Shown: positions 1 to 9,601 of the stretch, piece after piece
Layout: each line of letters opens with the position of its first letter
How positions within the stretch are numbered: the first letter of the stretch is position 1
NCBI GenBank assembly: GCA_021840255.1
Contig: JAKBYX010000008.1
Location: 1-64,000, forward strand
Direction: 5' to 3'
Length of the DNA stretch: 64,000 nucleotides
Source: Nitrospirota bacterium
GTDB lineage: Bacteria > Nitrospirota > Thermodesulfovibrionia > Thermodesulfovibrionales > JdFR-88
Translations under genes and position numbers: made by a program
The notes under the pieces: generated by a model
What the model was told of the DNA's origin: nothing
Database searches by the model: none
Seen by the model: only the letters and a program-made list of their open reading frames with translations

Positions 1-2
1 AA

Positions 3-761
3 AGCCCCGGCCCTATAAGGGCGGGAGCCCAGTGGATATTGTGGGGGCTTCTGCCGGTCTCGAATATTGTGAAGATACCAAGCGCCCCAGTTGCCGAAAG
101 GTTCCAGTACACAATTCTTTTTGGTTTCATGCTTGTCCTCGGGTATCTGATGGAGGTTCTAATGCGGAAAAAAGCCGCTTTTGGCATAGCCGCGGTGGCC
201 GCACTCGCAATAGTACTAGGTGCGTGGACGTTTGAGAGAAATTTCATCTGGCATGACAATGTCACACTCTTCTCAAGCATGGTCCGTTCCGATTCCGGAA
301 ACGCTCTGGCGCACTATGATCTTGGACTCGCTTACGAGAAGCGCGGTAGCCTGGCAGAGGCTGTCTGTGAGTTCAGGACCTCTCTGGCCCTCAGGCCCTC
401 CCTTGCCAGCGCCCGGGTTGATCTTGGGATCATCTGTGCGGAAGAGGGACAGCTTGATGAGGCTATTCGGGAGTTCAGGGCCGCTTTGGCCATAAACCCC
501 GATCTGGCTAAAGCAAGGCTCAACCTTGGCGTGGCTTACGCGAAAGAAGGCCGGCTCGATGACGCAATTAGTGAGTTCAGGGCCGCTGTCAGTCTGGACC
601 CATTTGTTCCGGAGGCCCATTTTGTCCTTGGGATGGGTTACGAAAAAGAGGGACGTTTCAAAGAGGCGGCGGTGGAATTCCAAAATGGTCTCAAACTGGA
701 TCCGGGCAACACGATCGCCATTAACAATTTGAATAATATACGGGAACAAACTGGATTGTGA
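3..761 (+). CDS. TMTC-like membrane glycosyltransferase with TPR tail (paralog 1, 5' truncated)
   Basis: The frame is open to the window edge. The codons before the first possible start read as the conserved membrane block R-A-G-A-Q-W-I-L-W-G shared with the six downstream paralogs, so the true start lies upstream. What remains is the last part of the polytopic membrane domain, a loop ending in ERNFIWHDN, and four tetratricopeptide repeats of about 34 residues with the G-x-x-x-A and D-P-G hallmarks. The family is polyprenyl-phosphate sugar-dependent GT-C transferases of the TMTC type, in which the TPR tail is thought to recruit protein substrates. Acceptor and sugar donor here are unknown. 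It is followed by 173 bases before the next paralog. Confidence 0.85.
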   Translation, partial: SPGPIRAGAQWILWGLLPVSNIVKIPSAPVAERFQYTILFGFMLVLGYLMEVLMRKKAAFGIAAVAALAIVLGAWTFERNFIWHDNVTLFSSMVRSDSGNALAHYDLGLAYEKRGSLAEAVCEFRTSLALRPSLASARVDLGIICAEEGQLDEAIREFRAALAINPDLAKARLNLGVAYAKEGRLDDAISEFRAAVSLDPFVPEAHFVLGMGYEKEGRFKEAAVEFQNGLKLDPGNTIAINNLNNIREQTGL

Positions 762-802
762 ATCTTGTGCGTCGCGCCTTTCTCATCATTGCCACTGCCA
801 AT

Positions 803-852
803 TTCCTTTCAAAAAGGAACTCTTGTATCTAATTTGCGAAAACTTTTACAAT
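803..852 (+). promoter_or_regulatory. Possible promoter and small hairpin before paralog 2
   Basis: A 7-bp inverted repeat (TTCCTTT-CAA-AAAGGAA, 803-819) lies in the only sizeable gap of the upstream array. It is followed by TTGTAT (823-828) and TACAAT (847-852), 18 bases apart. No T-run follows the hairpin, so it is not a convincing terminator. The promoter call rests on hexamer resemblance alone. Confidence 0.3.
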
Positions 853-934
853 ATTGCACTTGGTCCTGGACAGGCTTCAGGCATGCAGCCGAGGATTTTA
901 CGTGGGAACGCAAATGTGTGTAGGGAAAGATCGG

Positions 935-2776
935 TTGAAAAATAAAAAAGCAATTTTTTTCTTGATGCTGATAACAGCGGCTGTATATGCCAACAGTCTT
1001 TTTTCAGGTTTTGTCTGGGACGATAAAGTGCTAATCGTAAAAAAACAGGAGTTCTTCAGCCACCCTGAAAATGCGTTGTCCTTGTTTGTTTTGCCCGATC
1101 TAACCATTGGATCCAAACTGACCCCGCCGTACTACAGGCCATTAAACGTGCTTTCCTATATGCTGGATCATTATCTCTGGGGGCTGCACCCCTTCTGGTA
1201 CCACCTTGAAAACGTCCTGATTCATGCCCTGGTTGTGATGCTCTTTTATCTTCTCTTAATGGAAGTATTTGAGGACAGGAGGCTTGCCTTTCTTGCGGCC
1301 CTTTTGTTTGCCGTATACCCAGTTAACGCCGAAGCGGTCGATGCGGCCTTTAACAGGAACACACTTTTTTGCGCGTTGTTTTCGCTTGTGTCCCTTTTAT
1401 TTCTGGCAAAAGGCAAAAAGGCAATATCGCTTCTGGCTTATTTCCTTGCGTTGCTCAGCAAGGAACCCGCGGTAGTCCTGCCCTTCTTTCTTTTTTCCTT
1501 CAGTCTTACCATGAAGGAAGAGAGATTTAAAATAAAAAAGGACATTTTGATAGGTTTTTTCGCAACCACTGCTATCTATTTCATGATCAGGCATTTTGTG
1601 CTTGGTGTTTTTACGTCGAAAGCGGGAGCAGGCATATCAGTTTCCAGGCTAAAGCTTATAGCTTCAGTTTATTTTGAGCATTTCAGGCTTTTTGTTTTTC
1701 CATTCAAGCTGAACGCGCTTTATACGGAAAAAGGCATATCGTTTAGCCTGCTTAAATCCGCCGGTGCGGTTTCGGGCATGGTGCTTCTTCTCTATTTTTC
1801 ATTGAGGAAGAAAAGTCCGGCGCCGCTAAGGGCGGGCGCGCAATGGATACTATGGGGGCTTTTGCCGGTTTCGAATATTGTAAAGATACCAAGTGCTCCG
1901 GTTTCCGAGAGGTACCAGTACACGGTCCTTTTCGGTTTTGTCCTTATGTTTGGGTATTTTCTGGAAAGGTTTCAAAAAAGAAAGGTTATGGCAGGTTCCG
2001 CATTGGCCTCCGCTCTTGTTCTTGCTTTTGGTGCTAGGACGTTCGAAAGGAATTTTGTCTGGCATGACAACATAAGTCTCTGCTCAAGCATGGTCCGCTC
2101 CGACCCAACGAACCCCTTGGCTCATTGTTATCTGGGATTGGCCTATGAAAGACGTGGCATGCTTCAAAAGGCGGAAGAAGAGTGCGGTACTTCCCAAAGG
2201 ATGGACCCGGGCTATGATGATGCATACGTCTGCCTTGGACTGGTTTACGCAAAGCAGGGCCATCAAATGGAATCGCTGCAAGCATTTCAGCGGGCAGTGA
2301 AGGCCGGCCCTGACAATGGCGAAGCCCATATGAATCTGGCTGTGGCTTACATGAATGAAGGAAGGGTGGCGGACGCCGAGCGCGAGTTCAGGACCATTAC
2401 CGGCCTTAATCCCAGTTATGAGGGCGCCCATATGGATCTGGCGGAGCTTTACCTTGGACAAAAAAGGATGTCGGACTCGGAGCGTGAATTCCATGCGGTC
2501 CTGGACCAGGACCCCGGTAATGCTCAAGCCCACTCCGGACTCGGGTTGATTTACGCCGGCAGTGGTAATATTGAAGGCGCCGTGAGGGAATTCAAGAGGG
2601 CTCTGGCTCTTAATCCGGCGCTGATCGACGCCAGGGTGAACCTTGGGGTGGCTTACGCGAGAGAAAGGCGGCTTGAAGAAGCGGCTGAGGAATTTCAAAA
2701 CGTGCTGAAGCTGGACCCAGGAAACGCGCAGGCCCTCGCATACCTGAACAAAATCAGGGCATTGGGTGGGCAATGA
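935..2776 (+). CDS. TMTC-like membrane glycosyltransferase with six TPRs (paralog 2)
   Basis: About 613 residues. The N-terminus is a K-rich start and a first membrane helix, followed by the acidic loop motif FVWDDK that in GT-C transferases carries the catalytic aspartate. Next comes the family block around YYRPLN, W-G-L-H-P-F-W-Y-H-L-E-N and the NAEAV..N-R-N loop, several more helices, then six TPRs. I chose the TTG at 935 because AGGGA lies 8 bases upstream and the protein then begins like its paralogs (K-N-K-K). ATG at 914 and the frame start at 854 are alternatives. Its stop overlaps the next ATG by four bases (ATGA), so translation is probably coupled. The last two TPRs are close to those of paralog 3 at DNA level. 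Confidence 0.88.
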   Translation: MKNKKAIFFLMLITAAVYANSLFSGFVWDDKVLIVKKQEFFSHPENALSLFVLPDLTIGSKLTPPYYRPLNVLSYMLDHYLWGLHPFWYHLENVLIHALVVMLFYLLLMEVFEDRRLAFLAALLFAVYPVNAEAVDAAFNRNTLFCALFSLVSLLFLAKGKKAISLLAYFLALLSKEPAVVLPFFLFSFSLTMKEERFKIKKDILIGFFATTAIYFMIRHFVLGVFTSKAGAGISVSRLKLIASVYFEHFRLFVFPFKLNALYTEKGISFSLLKSAGAVSGMVLLLYFSLRKKSPAPLRAGAQWILWGLLPVSNIVKIPSAPVSERYQYTVLFGFVLMFGYFLERFQKRKVMAGSALASALVLAFGARTFERNFVWHDNISLCSSMVRSDPTNPLAHCYLGLAYERRGMLQKAEEECGTSQRMDPGYDDAYVCLGLVYAKQGHQMESLQAFQRAVKAGPDNGEAHMNLAVAYMNEGRVADAEREFRTITGLNPSYEGAHMDLAELYLGQKRMSDSEREFHAVLDQDPGNAQAHSGLGLIYAGSGNIEGAVREFKRALALNPALIDARVNLGVAYARERRLEEAAEEFQNVLKLDPGNAQALAYLNKIRALGGQ

Positions 2777-4620
2777 AAAATAAAAAGGCGCTAGTGGTCC
2801 TTCTGCTGGTTGTGGGGCTCGTTTACGCCAACAACTTTTTTGCGGGTTTTGTTAGTGACGATAAGATGCTTATCGTTGAAAAGCAGGCCTTCTTCAGCCA
2901 TCCCGGCAGCTCAATTAAAATTCTGGCGTTATCTGACGCCCCACTCGGGGAGAAAACCCCCTACTACAGGCCGGTAAACACGCTTTCCTATATGCTGGAC
3001 CATTATCTCTGGGGTCTGCACCCCTTTTGGTACCACCTTGAAAATATTTTGCTTCATGCCTTGGTTGTGATGCTTTTTTATCTTCTCTTGATGGAAGTGT
3101 TCGAGGACGGGCGGCTGGCCTTCCTTGCAGCGCTTTTATTTGCCGTATATCCGGTAAATGCGGAGGCCGTGGATTTGATCTCTGCAAGGAACACGCTGTT
3201 GTGTGCGGCCTTTTCTCTTTTCTCCCTTTTGCTTTTGAGCAAGCGCGGATTTAAATGGACCATATTGTCACTTTTGTCCTATATCCTTGCTTTAATGAGC
3301 AAGGAGCCGGCGGTGATTATACCTTTTTTTCTCTTTTCTCTCAGGTTTACCGTTGAAGACCGCAAATTAAAAATAAAAAACGGCGCCCTGGCCGGCTTTT
3401 TGGGGATCACTGCCCTCTACTTTGTTTTGCGGCATGTTATTTTGGGCACATTTACGTCAAAAGGCGGGATCGATCTTTCCATCGAGAGACTGAAGCTTAT
3501 ATCTTCGGTTTATTTTGAGAATTTCAGGCTTTTTGTTTTTCCTTTCAAGCTGAACGCGTTCTATATAAAAAGGAGTATGCCTTTTAGTGTTCCCAAGGCT
3601 GTTGTAGCAGTTTCCGCTATGCTGCTTCTTTTGTATTTTTCACTGAAGAAAAAAGTCCCCGGACAGGTCAGGGCGGGCGCCCAGTGGGTATTATGGGGGT
3701 TACTGCCGGCCTCTTACATCGTAAATATACCAAGTCCTCCGGTGGCCGAAAGGTTTCAGTATACTATTCTTCCTGGGTTTGTCATTATGATTGCATATCT
3801 TCTTGCCGGGCTTCAAAAAAGGAGAATGCTGGCGGGCGCGGCCGTAACTGCTGTGGTTGTGCTTGGCCTGGGCATAAGGACGGTCGAAAGGAATTTTATC
3901 TGGCATGATGATTTGAGCCTCTGCACCAGCGAAGTCCGCTCCGATCCCGGCAATCGCTTTGCACGCTGCAATCTGGGGCTGGCTTTTGAAAAGCGGGGCA
4001 TACTGGAACAGGCTGCGCAGGAGTGCGGCGCAGCGGTTAGAATGAATCCTGATTACGGGGAGGCTTATGTATGCCTTGGACTGGTCTACGCCAGGCAGGG
4101 TCTTACCGGGGCATCGATGGCGGCATTCCAGAAGGCGGCGCAGGTAACCCCGGACCTTAAAGATGCCCATATGAACTTGGCGGTGGCCTATGCGCAGGGA
4201 AACAGGCCGTTGGATGCTGAACGGGAATTCTTGGCTGTTATAAGCCTCAATCCTTATGATGTGGGCGCCCATATAGACTTGGCAGAGCTTTACCTGAGGC
4301 AAAACAGAATGAAAGAAGCCGGGCACGAACTCCAGACAGTATTGCAACTGGAGCCCGATGATGCCTCGGCACATTCCGGTCTTGGTTTGATCTATGCGAG
4401 CAGTGGTAATATTGAAGGCGCTGTGAGGGAATTTGGCAAAGCACTGGTGGCCGACCCCTCACTGCTCGATGCCAGATTGAACCTCGGGGTGGCTTACGCC
4501 AAAGAAGGCCGTTTTGAGGACGCCGCCGGGGAATTTCAGGGTGTGCTCAAACGGGACCCCGGAAACGCGCAGGCCATCGAATACCTGAACAAAATGAAGG
4601 CAATGATGGGTGGCCGGTGA
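2773..4620 (+). CDS. TMTC-like membrane glycosyltransferase with six TPRs (paralog 3)
   Basis: 615 residues starting MKNKK. It has the same architecture as its neighbours: first helix, acidic loop FVSDDK (Trp of the usual FVWDD replaced by Ser, both Asp kept), the RPVNTLSYMLDHYLWGLHPF block, NAEAVDLISARN loop, the conserved L-M-S-K-E-P-A segment, further helices and six TPRs. It overlaps paralog 2 by ATGA and paralog 4 by GTGA, indicating one polycistronic, translationally coupled message. The sugar transferred and the target protein cannot be read from sequence; protein O-glycosylation is an inference from the TMTC family. Confidence 0.88.
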   Translation: MKNKKALVVLLLVVGLVYANNFFAGFVSDDKMLIVEKQAFFSHPGSSIKILALSDAPLGEKTPYYRPVNTLSYMLDHYLWGLHPFWYHLENILLHALVVMLFYLLLMEVFEDGRLAFLAALLFAVYPVNAEAVDLISARNTLLCAAFSLFSLLLLSKRGFKWTILSLLSYILALMSKEPAVIIPFFLFSLRFTVEDRKLKIKNGALAGFLGITALYFVLRHVILGTFTSKGGIDLSIERLKLISSVYFENFRLFVFPFKLNAFYIKRSMPFSVPKAVVAVSAMLLLLYFSLKKKVPGQVRAGAQWVLWGLLPASYIVNIPSPPVAERFQYTILPGFVIMIAYLLAGLQKRRMLAGAAVTAVVVLGLGIRTVERNFIWHDDLSLCTSEVRSDPGNRFARCNLGLAFEKRGILEQAAQECGAAVRMNPDYGEAYVCLGLVYARQGLTGASMAAFQKAAQVTPDLKDAHMNLAVAYAQGNRPLDAEREFLAVISLNPYDVGAHIDLAELYLRQNRMKEAGHELQTVLQLEPDDASAHSGLGLIYASSGNIEGAVREFGKALVADPSLLDARLNLGVAYAKEGRFEDAAGEFQGVLKRDPGNAQAIEYLNKMKAMMGGR

Positions 4621-6044
4621 AAAATAAAACGGTGCTTGCGCTGCTGCTGATCGTTATGGCCGTCTACGCCAATAGTCTTTTTTCCGGTTTTGTCTGGGAT
4701 GATAAGGCGCTCATTATAAAAAAACAGGCCTTTTTCAGCGATCCGGCAAACGTGATTCAGATATTAACCTCGTCCGATGCTCCCTTAGGGGTGAAGAATC
4801 CCTATTACAGGCCGTTAAACACCTTGACTTATATGTTTGACCATTATCTTTGGGGTCTGCATCCTTTCTGGTATCACCTTGAAAACTTTTTGCTTCATGC
4901 TCTGGTTGTAACGCTTTTTTATTTTCTCTTGGTGAAGGTTTTTAAAGACGGAAGGCTGGCTTTCATTGCGACGCTGTTATTTGCCGTGTACCCGGTAAAT
5001 GCAGAAGCTGTGGACTTGGTTTCCGCAAGGAACACTCTATTATGCGCGGCTTTTTCTCTGTGCTCTCTTTTGTTTTTGTTCAATGGAGGATTTAAACGGA
5101 CCGTATTGCCGCTTTTTGCCTATTTCTTTGCCCTATTGAGCAAGGAGCCCGCAGTGGTCCTGCCATTTTTTCTCTTATCGCTGAGGTTTACTTCCAAGGA
5201 CAATAAATTAAAAATAAAAAACAATATCTTGATCAGTTTTTTTGGGGTTACAGCCCTTTATTTTATTTTAAGGTATCTTGTTTTGGGCACATTCACATCA
5301 AAGAGCGGGGTCGAGCTTTCCCCGGAGAGACTTAAATTTATAGCTTCGGTTTACTTCGAGCATTTCAGGCTGATGATTTTTCCCTTCAGGCTGAATGCAA
5401 ATTACACCGCCAAGTGGCTTTCATTCAACTGGGTAAAGGCCTCTGGAGCTGTTTTGGGCATACTGTTTTTGCTGTCTTTTTCCTTTTTAAAGAAGACCCC
5501 GGAACCTGTACGGGCGGGATCGCAGTGGATATTATGGGGGCTGTTGCCGGTTTCAAACATAATAAATATACCAAGCGGGCCGGTGGCCGAGAGATATCAA
5601 TATACGATCCTGTCCGGGTTTGTTCTTATAATAGGGTATTTTTTTTCATGGCTTCAAAAAAGGAGGACGCTGGCGGGAACCGTGATGGTTTCGGCACTGG
5701 CACTGCTCCTTTGCGCGAAAACCTTTGAAAGAAATTTCGTCTGGAGAAACGACATGAGCCTTTACTCCAGCATGGTCCGTTCAGACCCTCAAAACGCAAA
5801 AGCGCACTGCAATCTTGGTGCAGTTTACGCCGGGCAAGGGAATCTCGATCAGGCGATCCGGGAGTTTAAGGCCGCTTTGGTTTGCAGACCCTCATTAACC
5901 GAGGCCAGATTGAATCTGGGGGTGACTTACGCGAGAGAGGGGCGGCTGGAAGCAGCCGCCGCGGAATTTCAAAACGTTCTCAAATGGGACCCCGGAAACG
6001 CGAGCGCACTCGAATATTTAAATAAAATCCGGGGCGGGCTCTGA
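4617..6044 (+). CDS. TMTC-like membrane glycosyltransferase with only two TPRs (paralog 4)
   Basis: 475 residues, the shortest complete member. The GTG start sits inside the stop of paralog 3 (GTGA). The membrane domain is complete, with FVWDDK, the YYRPLN and WGLHPFWYHLEN blocks and NAEAVDLVSARN. The tail contains just two TPRs, ending KWDPGNASALEYLNK. The missing repeats fall between a first-type and a last-type TPR of the paralogs, so loss by in-frame recombination between TPR units is the simplest explanation. The enzyme core appears intact; what would change is the substrate-recruiting surface. Confidence 0.87.
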   Translation: MKNKTVLALLLIVMAVYANSLFSGFVWDDKALIIKKQAFFSDPANVIQILTSSDAPLGVKNPYYRPLNTLTYMFDHYLWGLHPFWYHLENFLLHALVVTLFYFLLVKVFKDGRLAFIATLLFAVYPVNAEAVDLVSARNTLLCAAFSLCSLLFLFNGGFKRTVLPLFAYFFALLSKEPAVVLPFFLLSLRFTSKDNKLKIKNNILISFFGVTALYFILRYLVLGTFTSKSGVELSPERLKFIASVYFEHFRLMIFPFRLNANYTAKWLSFNWVKASGAVLGILFLLSFSFLKKTPEPVRAGSQWILWGLLPVSNIINIPSGPVAERYQYTILSGFVLIIGYFFSWLQKRRTLAGTVMVSALALLLCAKTFERNFVWRNDMSLYSSMVRSDPQNAKAHCNLGAVYAGQGNLDQAIREFKAALVCRPSLTEARLNLGVTYAREGRLEAAAAEFQNVLKWDPGNASALEYLNKIRGGL

Positions 6045-6048
6045 AACA

Positions 6049-7794
6049 GTGAGAAACAAAAGAACACTGGTGTTTCTGTTTCTGATTGTTTGCGCCGTAT
6101 ACGCCAACGGTCTTAGTTCAGGTTTTGTATGGGATGACAACACGCTGATTGTCCAGAAGCAGGCTTTTTTCAACAATCCCACAAATGCGATCAGGATTTT
6201 AACTTCACCGGATGCCCCCCTTGGGGTGATAACTCCTTATTACAGACCGTTAAACACCCTTACCTATATGCTTGACCATTATCTCTGGGGTTTGCATCCT
6301 TTCTGGTACCATCTCGAAAACGTTTTGATCCACGCCATAGTGGTGATGCTTTTCTACATGCTTTTAGTGGAGGTGTTCGGAGACGGGAGGTTTGCCTTTA
6401 TTTCTGCGCTCCTGTTTGCTGTTTACCCAGTGAACGCGGAGGCAGTGGACTTCATTTCGGCAAGAAACGCGCTTTTATGCACGGCATTTTCCCTTGCCTG
6501 TCTACTGTTCGTGGCAAAGGGAGGTCTTAAATGGACGCTGCTCTCGCTTTTGGCCTATTTGCTGGCTCTTCTTAGCAAGGAGCCCGCGGCAGTCCTGCCT
6601 TTTTTCCTCCTTTCGTTCGCATTGACCTCTGGGGGGCAATGGAAAGATAAGTACAAGACGCACAAGTACGCGGCTGCCGGCTTTTTTGCGATTACTGCGA
6701 TTTATTTCATGATCAGGCTCCTTATTCTTGGCTCGTTTACGCCAAGAGGGGGAATCGAGTTTTCGCTTGAGAGGCTTGAGTTTGTTTCTTCCGTTTACTT
6801 CGAGAATTTCAGGCTCATGTTTTTCCCCTTCGAACTCAATGCCAATTACACACCGGAGGCGCTTCCATTTGGCTGGATGCAGGCCGCAGGCACTGTACTC
6901 TCCGTGCTGTTTCTTTTTTATTTTTCCTTGGCAAGGAAGATCCCAAGCCCCGTGCGGGCAGGAGCGCAGTGGATATTCTGGGGCCTTCTGCCGGTTTCAA
7001 ACATCATAAAAATACCCAGCGCTCCTGTTGCGGAAAGATATCAGTACGCTATTATCTTTGGGTTCGCCGTTATCCCGGGGTACCTGTTTTCAAGGGTGCA
7101 GGGGAAAAAGGCAGTTGCCGGCGCGGCTGCGGCCGCCGTTCTTGCCCTTGCCCTCGGTCTGCGTACGTTCGAGAGGAATTTCGTATGGAAAGATGACATC
7201 AGTCTCTTTTCAAGCATGATCCATGAGAACCCCCGTAACGCCGAGGCTTATTGCAATCTTGGCACTTTTTACGGTTCAACAGGAAATACGGAGGAGGCCA
7301 TAGGAGAATTTGAGGCGGCCCGGTCCCTGGGCTATCCAAAGGCCTGGATGAACCTTGGAATTGCTTATACGAAGGAGGGCCGGATTGAGGACGCTATTAC
7401 GCAGTTCAAGACGGCGCTGGCCATTGACCCCGGCCTTACCGAGGCCATGGCGCACCTGGGGGTAGCCTACGAACAGGACGGCCGTCTGGGGGAAGCCGAA
7501 CGGGAGTACAAGACGGCGCTGGCCATTGACCCCGGCCTTACCGAAACACAGGTTAACCTCGGTGTTGTCTACGCAAAGGAAGGCCGCTTTGATGATGCGG
7601 TCCGGGAGTTGAAGGGTGCCCTGGCTTTTGACCCCGGTCTGGACCTGGCGAGAATGGATATCGGGGTTGTTTATATGGAAGAGGACCAACTGAATGAGGC
7701 AGCGCGGGAGTTCAGGATGGCCATCGCGTTGAATCCAGGCAATAAGCAGGCCATCCGATATCTAGACGGGGTCGAGCGCCGGATGGAGAGATGA
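6049..7794 (+). CDS. TMTC-like membrane glycosyltransferase with five TPRs (paralog 5)
   Basis: 581 residues, GTG start four bases after the previous stop. The membrane half carries FVWDDN, YYRPLNTLTYMLDHY, WGLHPFWYHLEN and NAEAVDFISARN. The tail has about five TPRs; the first is slightly short. The second and third share an exact 36-base stretch one TPR apart, evidence of a recent internal duplication. It sits three bases before paralog 6, in the same apparent operon. Function is assigned only at family level (GT-C transferase with TPR). Confidence 0.88.
   Translation: MRNKRTLVFLFLIVCAVYANGLSSGFVWDDNTLIVQKQAFFNNPTNAIRILTSPDAPLGVITPYYRPLNTLTYMLDHYLWGLHPFWYHLENVLIHAIVVMLFYMLLVEVFGDGRFAFISALLFAVYPVNAEAVDFISARNALLCTAFSLACLLFVAKGGLKWTLLSLLAYLLALLSKEPAAVLPFFLLSFALTSGGQWKDKYKTHKYAAAGFFAITAIYFMIRLLILGSFTPRGGIEFSLERLEFVSSVYFENFRLMFFPFELNANYTPEALPFGWMQAAGTVLSVLFLFYFSLARKIPSPVRAGAQWIFWGLLPVSNIIKIPSAPVAERYQYAIIFGFAVIPGYLFSRVQGKKAVAGAAAAAVLALALGLRTFERNFVWKDDISLFSSMIHENPRNAEAYCNLGTFYGSTGNTEEAIGEFEAARSLGYPKAWMNLGIAYTKEGRIEDAITQFKTALAIDPGLTEAMAHLGVAYEQDGRLGEAEREYKTALAIDPGLTETQVNLGVVYAKEGRFDDAVRELKGALAFDPGLDLARMDIGVVYMEEDQLNEAAREFRMAIALNPGNKQAIRYLDGVERRMER
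7407..7544 (+). repeat. Direct repeat of one TPR unit within paralog 5
   Basis: The 36 bases at 7407-7442 recur identically at 7509-7544. The offset is 102 bases, exactly one 34-residue TPR. The identity includes third codon positions, so it reflects recent unequal exchange or conversion rather than protein-level conservation. Confidence 0.85.
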
Positions 7795-7797
7795 AAA

Positions 7798-9561
7798 ATG
7801 CTGAAAAATAAAAGTAAGAAAGCCATATTGGTGCTTCTGCTGGTTGCATGCAGCGTTTACGCCAACAGCCTGTTTTCAGGTTTTGTCTGGAGCGACAAGT
7901 CGCTCATAGTAAAAAAACAGGAGTTTTTTCATCATGCAAGAAATGCCATTGTCCTTTTTACCTCGCCGGACATGGCTCTGGAAGATGAACATTCAACCCC
8001 TTACTACAGGCCCCTTAACACACTTACCTACATGCTTGATTCCCACCTGTGGGGACTAAATCCCTTCTGGTATCATCTGGAAAATGTTTTGCTCCACGTC
8101 CTGGTGACAGTGCTTTTTTATCTGCTTTTGGTTGAGGTGTTTGAGGACAGGCGGCTTGCATTTTTTTCAGCGCTCCTGTTTGCGGTGTACCCTGTGAACG
8201 CTGAAGCCGTCAATGCCATATTCAACAGGAATGTCCTTCTTTGCGCTCTTTTTTCCATTGCCTGTCTTATCAGCCTTAAAAAAGGCGGGCACGGATGGAC
8301 ATTGTTCTCGCTTTTGTTCTATCTCCTTGCCCTGCTGAGCAAAGAGCCTGCGGTGATTCTGCCTTTTTTCCTCCTTTCTTTCGGGCTGGCGGGCGGGTTT
8401 AAGAAGGAAAATTTCAAGTCAAAAAAGGGTGCGGTGTCCGGTTTTTTTGTGATCACCGCGCTTTATTTCATAATCAGGCGTCTTGTGCTCGGGGCGTTTA
8501 CTTCCAAAGCGGGGATTTCTTTTTCACCTCATAGATTGGAGCTCATATCCTCAGTCTATTTTGAGCATTTCAGGCTTATGTTCTTCCCCTTTAAGCTAAA
8601 CGCCAACTACACGGTGGAATGGCTTTCCTTTGGCTGGTTAAAGACCGCAGTCGCGGCCATGGGCTTCTTTCTGCTCCTTTACTTCTCCCTGGCAAAGAGA
8701 ACTCCCAGCCCTGTGCGGGCAGGGGCGCAGTGGATATTCTGGGGGCTTTTGCCGGTTTCAAATATTGTAAAGATACCGAGCGCCCCGATTGCCGAAAAAT
8801 ACCAGTACACAATAATTTTAGGGTTTTGTCTTGTCCTTGGATATATGCTTTCGGGGCTGCATAAAAAAAGGACGCTGGCTGGCTCTGCCGTCCTCCTTGC
8901 GCTTACGCTGGCCTTTGGCACAAGGACCTTTGAAAGGAATTTTGTCTGGAGGGATGACGCGAGCCTCTACTCGAGCATGATCGGCGCGGACCCCGAAAAC
9001 GCCTTGGCCCGTTGCAATATGGGCAGTGTTTACGCAGAGCATGGCGATTTCAAAGACGCCATGCGTGAGTTCACGACGGCGTTGTCTATTAACCCCAGAC
9101 TTTCCAAGGTATGGATGGACCTCGGTGTGATCTATTATCAGCGCGGTCTCCTTTCCGGCGCCGAACAGCAGCTTAAGACCGCCCTGTCCATTGACCCTCG
9201 TCTTGCTGAGGCGCGGCTGAACCTGGGAGTGACCTATGCTCGGGAGGGACGTCTGCCGGATTCGGTGCGGGAGCTTGAAACTGCGCTTGCCATTGATCCC
9301 GGATTCGCCGAGGCGCGGCTGGACCTGGGGGTTGCCTATGAGGAAGAAGGACGCCTGGATGATGCGATACAGGAGTACAGGATGGCCTCCGTGTTGGACC
9401 CTGGATTGCTTAAGACGCACCTGTTGCTGGGCTCCTGCTATCAAAAGAAGGGGCTTTTCGAAGAAGCGGCCCGCGAGTTCCAGATCGCTCTTAAGCTGGA
9501 TCCTAGCAATCTTCAGGCCATCGGCAATTTGAATAATATACGAAGCCGTTTGGGGTATTGA
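7798..9561 (+). CDS. TMTC-like membrane glycosyltransferase with five TPRs and altered acidic motif (paralog 6)
   Basis: 587 residues. Overall it matches its neighbours (YYRPLN, W-G-L-N-P-F-W-Y-H-L-E-N, L-L-S-K-E-P-A, five TPRs). In the first loop, however, the usual FVWDDK reads FVWSDK: Ser32 (AGC, 7891-7893) replaces the first Asp, while Asp33 is kept. The second signature loop is also divergent (NAEAVNAIFNRN, like paralog 2 rather than the ISARN form). If the first Asp is the catalytic base, this copy could be inactive or specialised; if the second is, it stays active. The start ATG is three bases after the paralog 5 stop. Confidence 0.87.
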   Translation: MLKNKSKKAILVLLLVACSVYANSLFSGFVWSDKSLIVKKQEFFHHARNAIVLFTSPDMALEDEHSTPYYRPLNTLTYMLDSHLWGLNPFWYHLENVLLHVLVTVLFYLLLVEVFEDRRLAFFSALLFAVYPVNAEAVNAIFNRNVLLCALFSIACLISLKKGGHGWTLFSLLFYLLALLSKEPAVILPFFLLSFGLAGGFKKENFKSKKGAVSGFFVITALYFIIRRLVLGAFTSKAGISFSPHRLELISSVYFEHFRLMFFPFKLNANYTVEWLSFGWLKTAVAAMGFFLLLYFSLAKRTPSPVRAGAQWIFWGLLPVSNIVKIPSAPIAEKYQYTIILGFCLVLGYMLSGLHKKRTLAGSAVLLALTLAFGTRTFERNFVWRDDASLYSSMIGADPENALARCNMGSVYAEHGDFKDAMREFTTALSINPRLSKVWMDLGVIYYQRGLLSGAEQQLKTALSIDPRLAEARLNLGVTYAREGRLPDSVRELETALAIDPGFAEARLDLGVAYEEEGRLDDAIQEYRMASVLDPGLLKTHLLLGSCYQKKGLFEEAAREFQIALKLDPSNLQAIGNLNNIRSRLGY

Positions 9562-9601
9562 TTCCTTTGGGAGCCGTGAAAGGGCAAAATTTGGTCATGT
9601 T

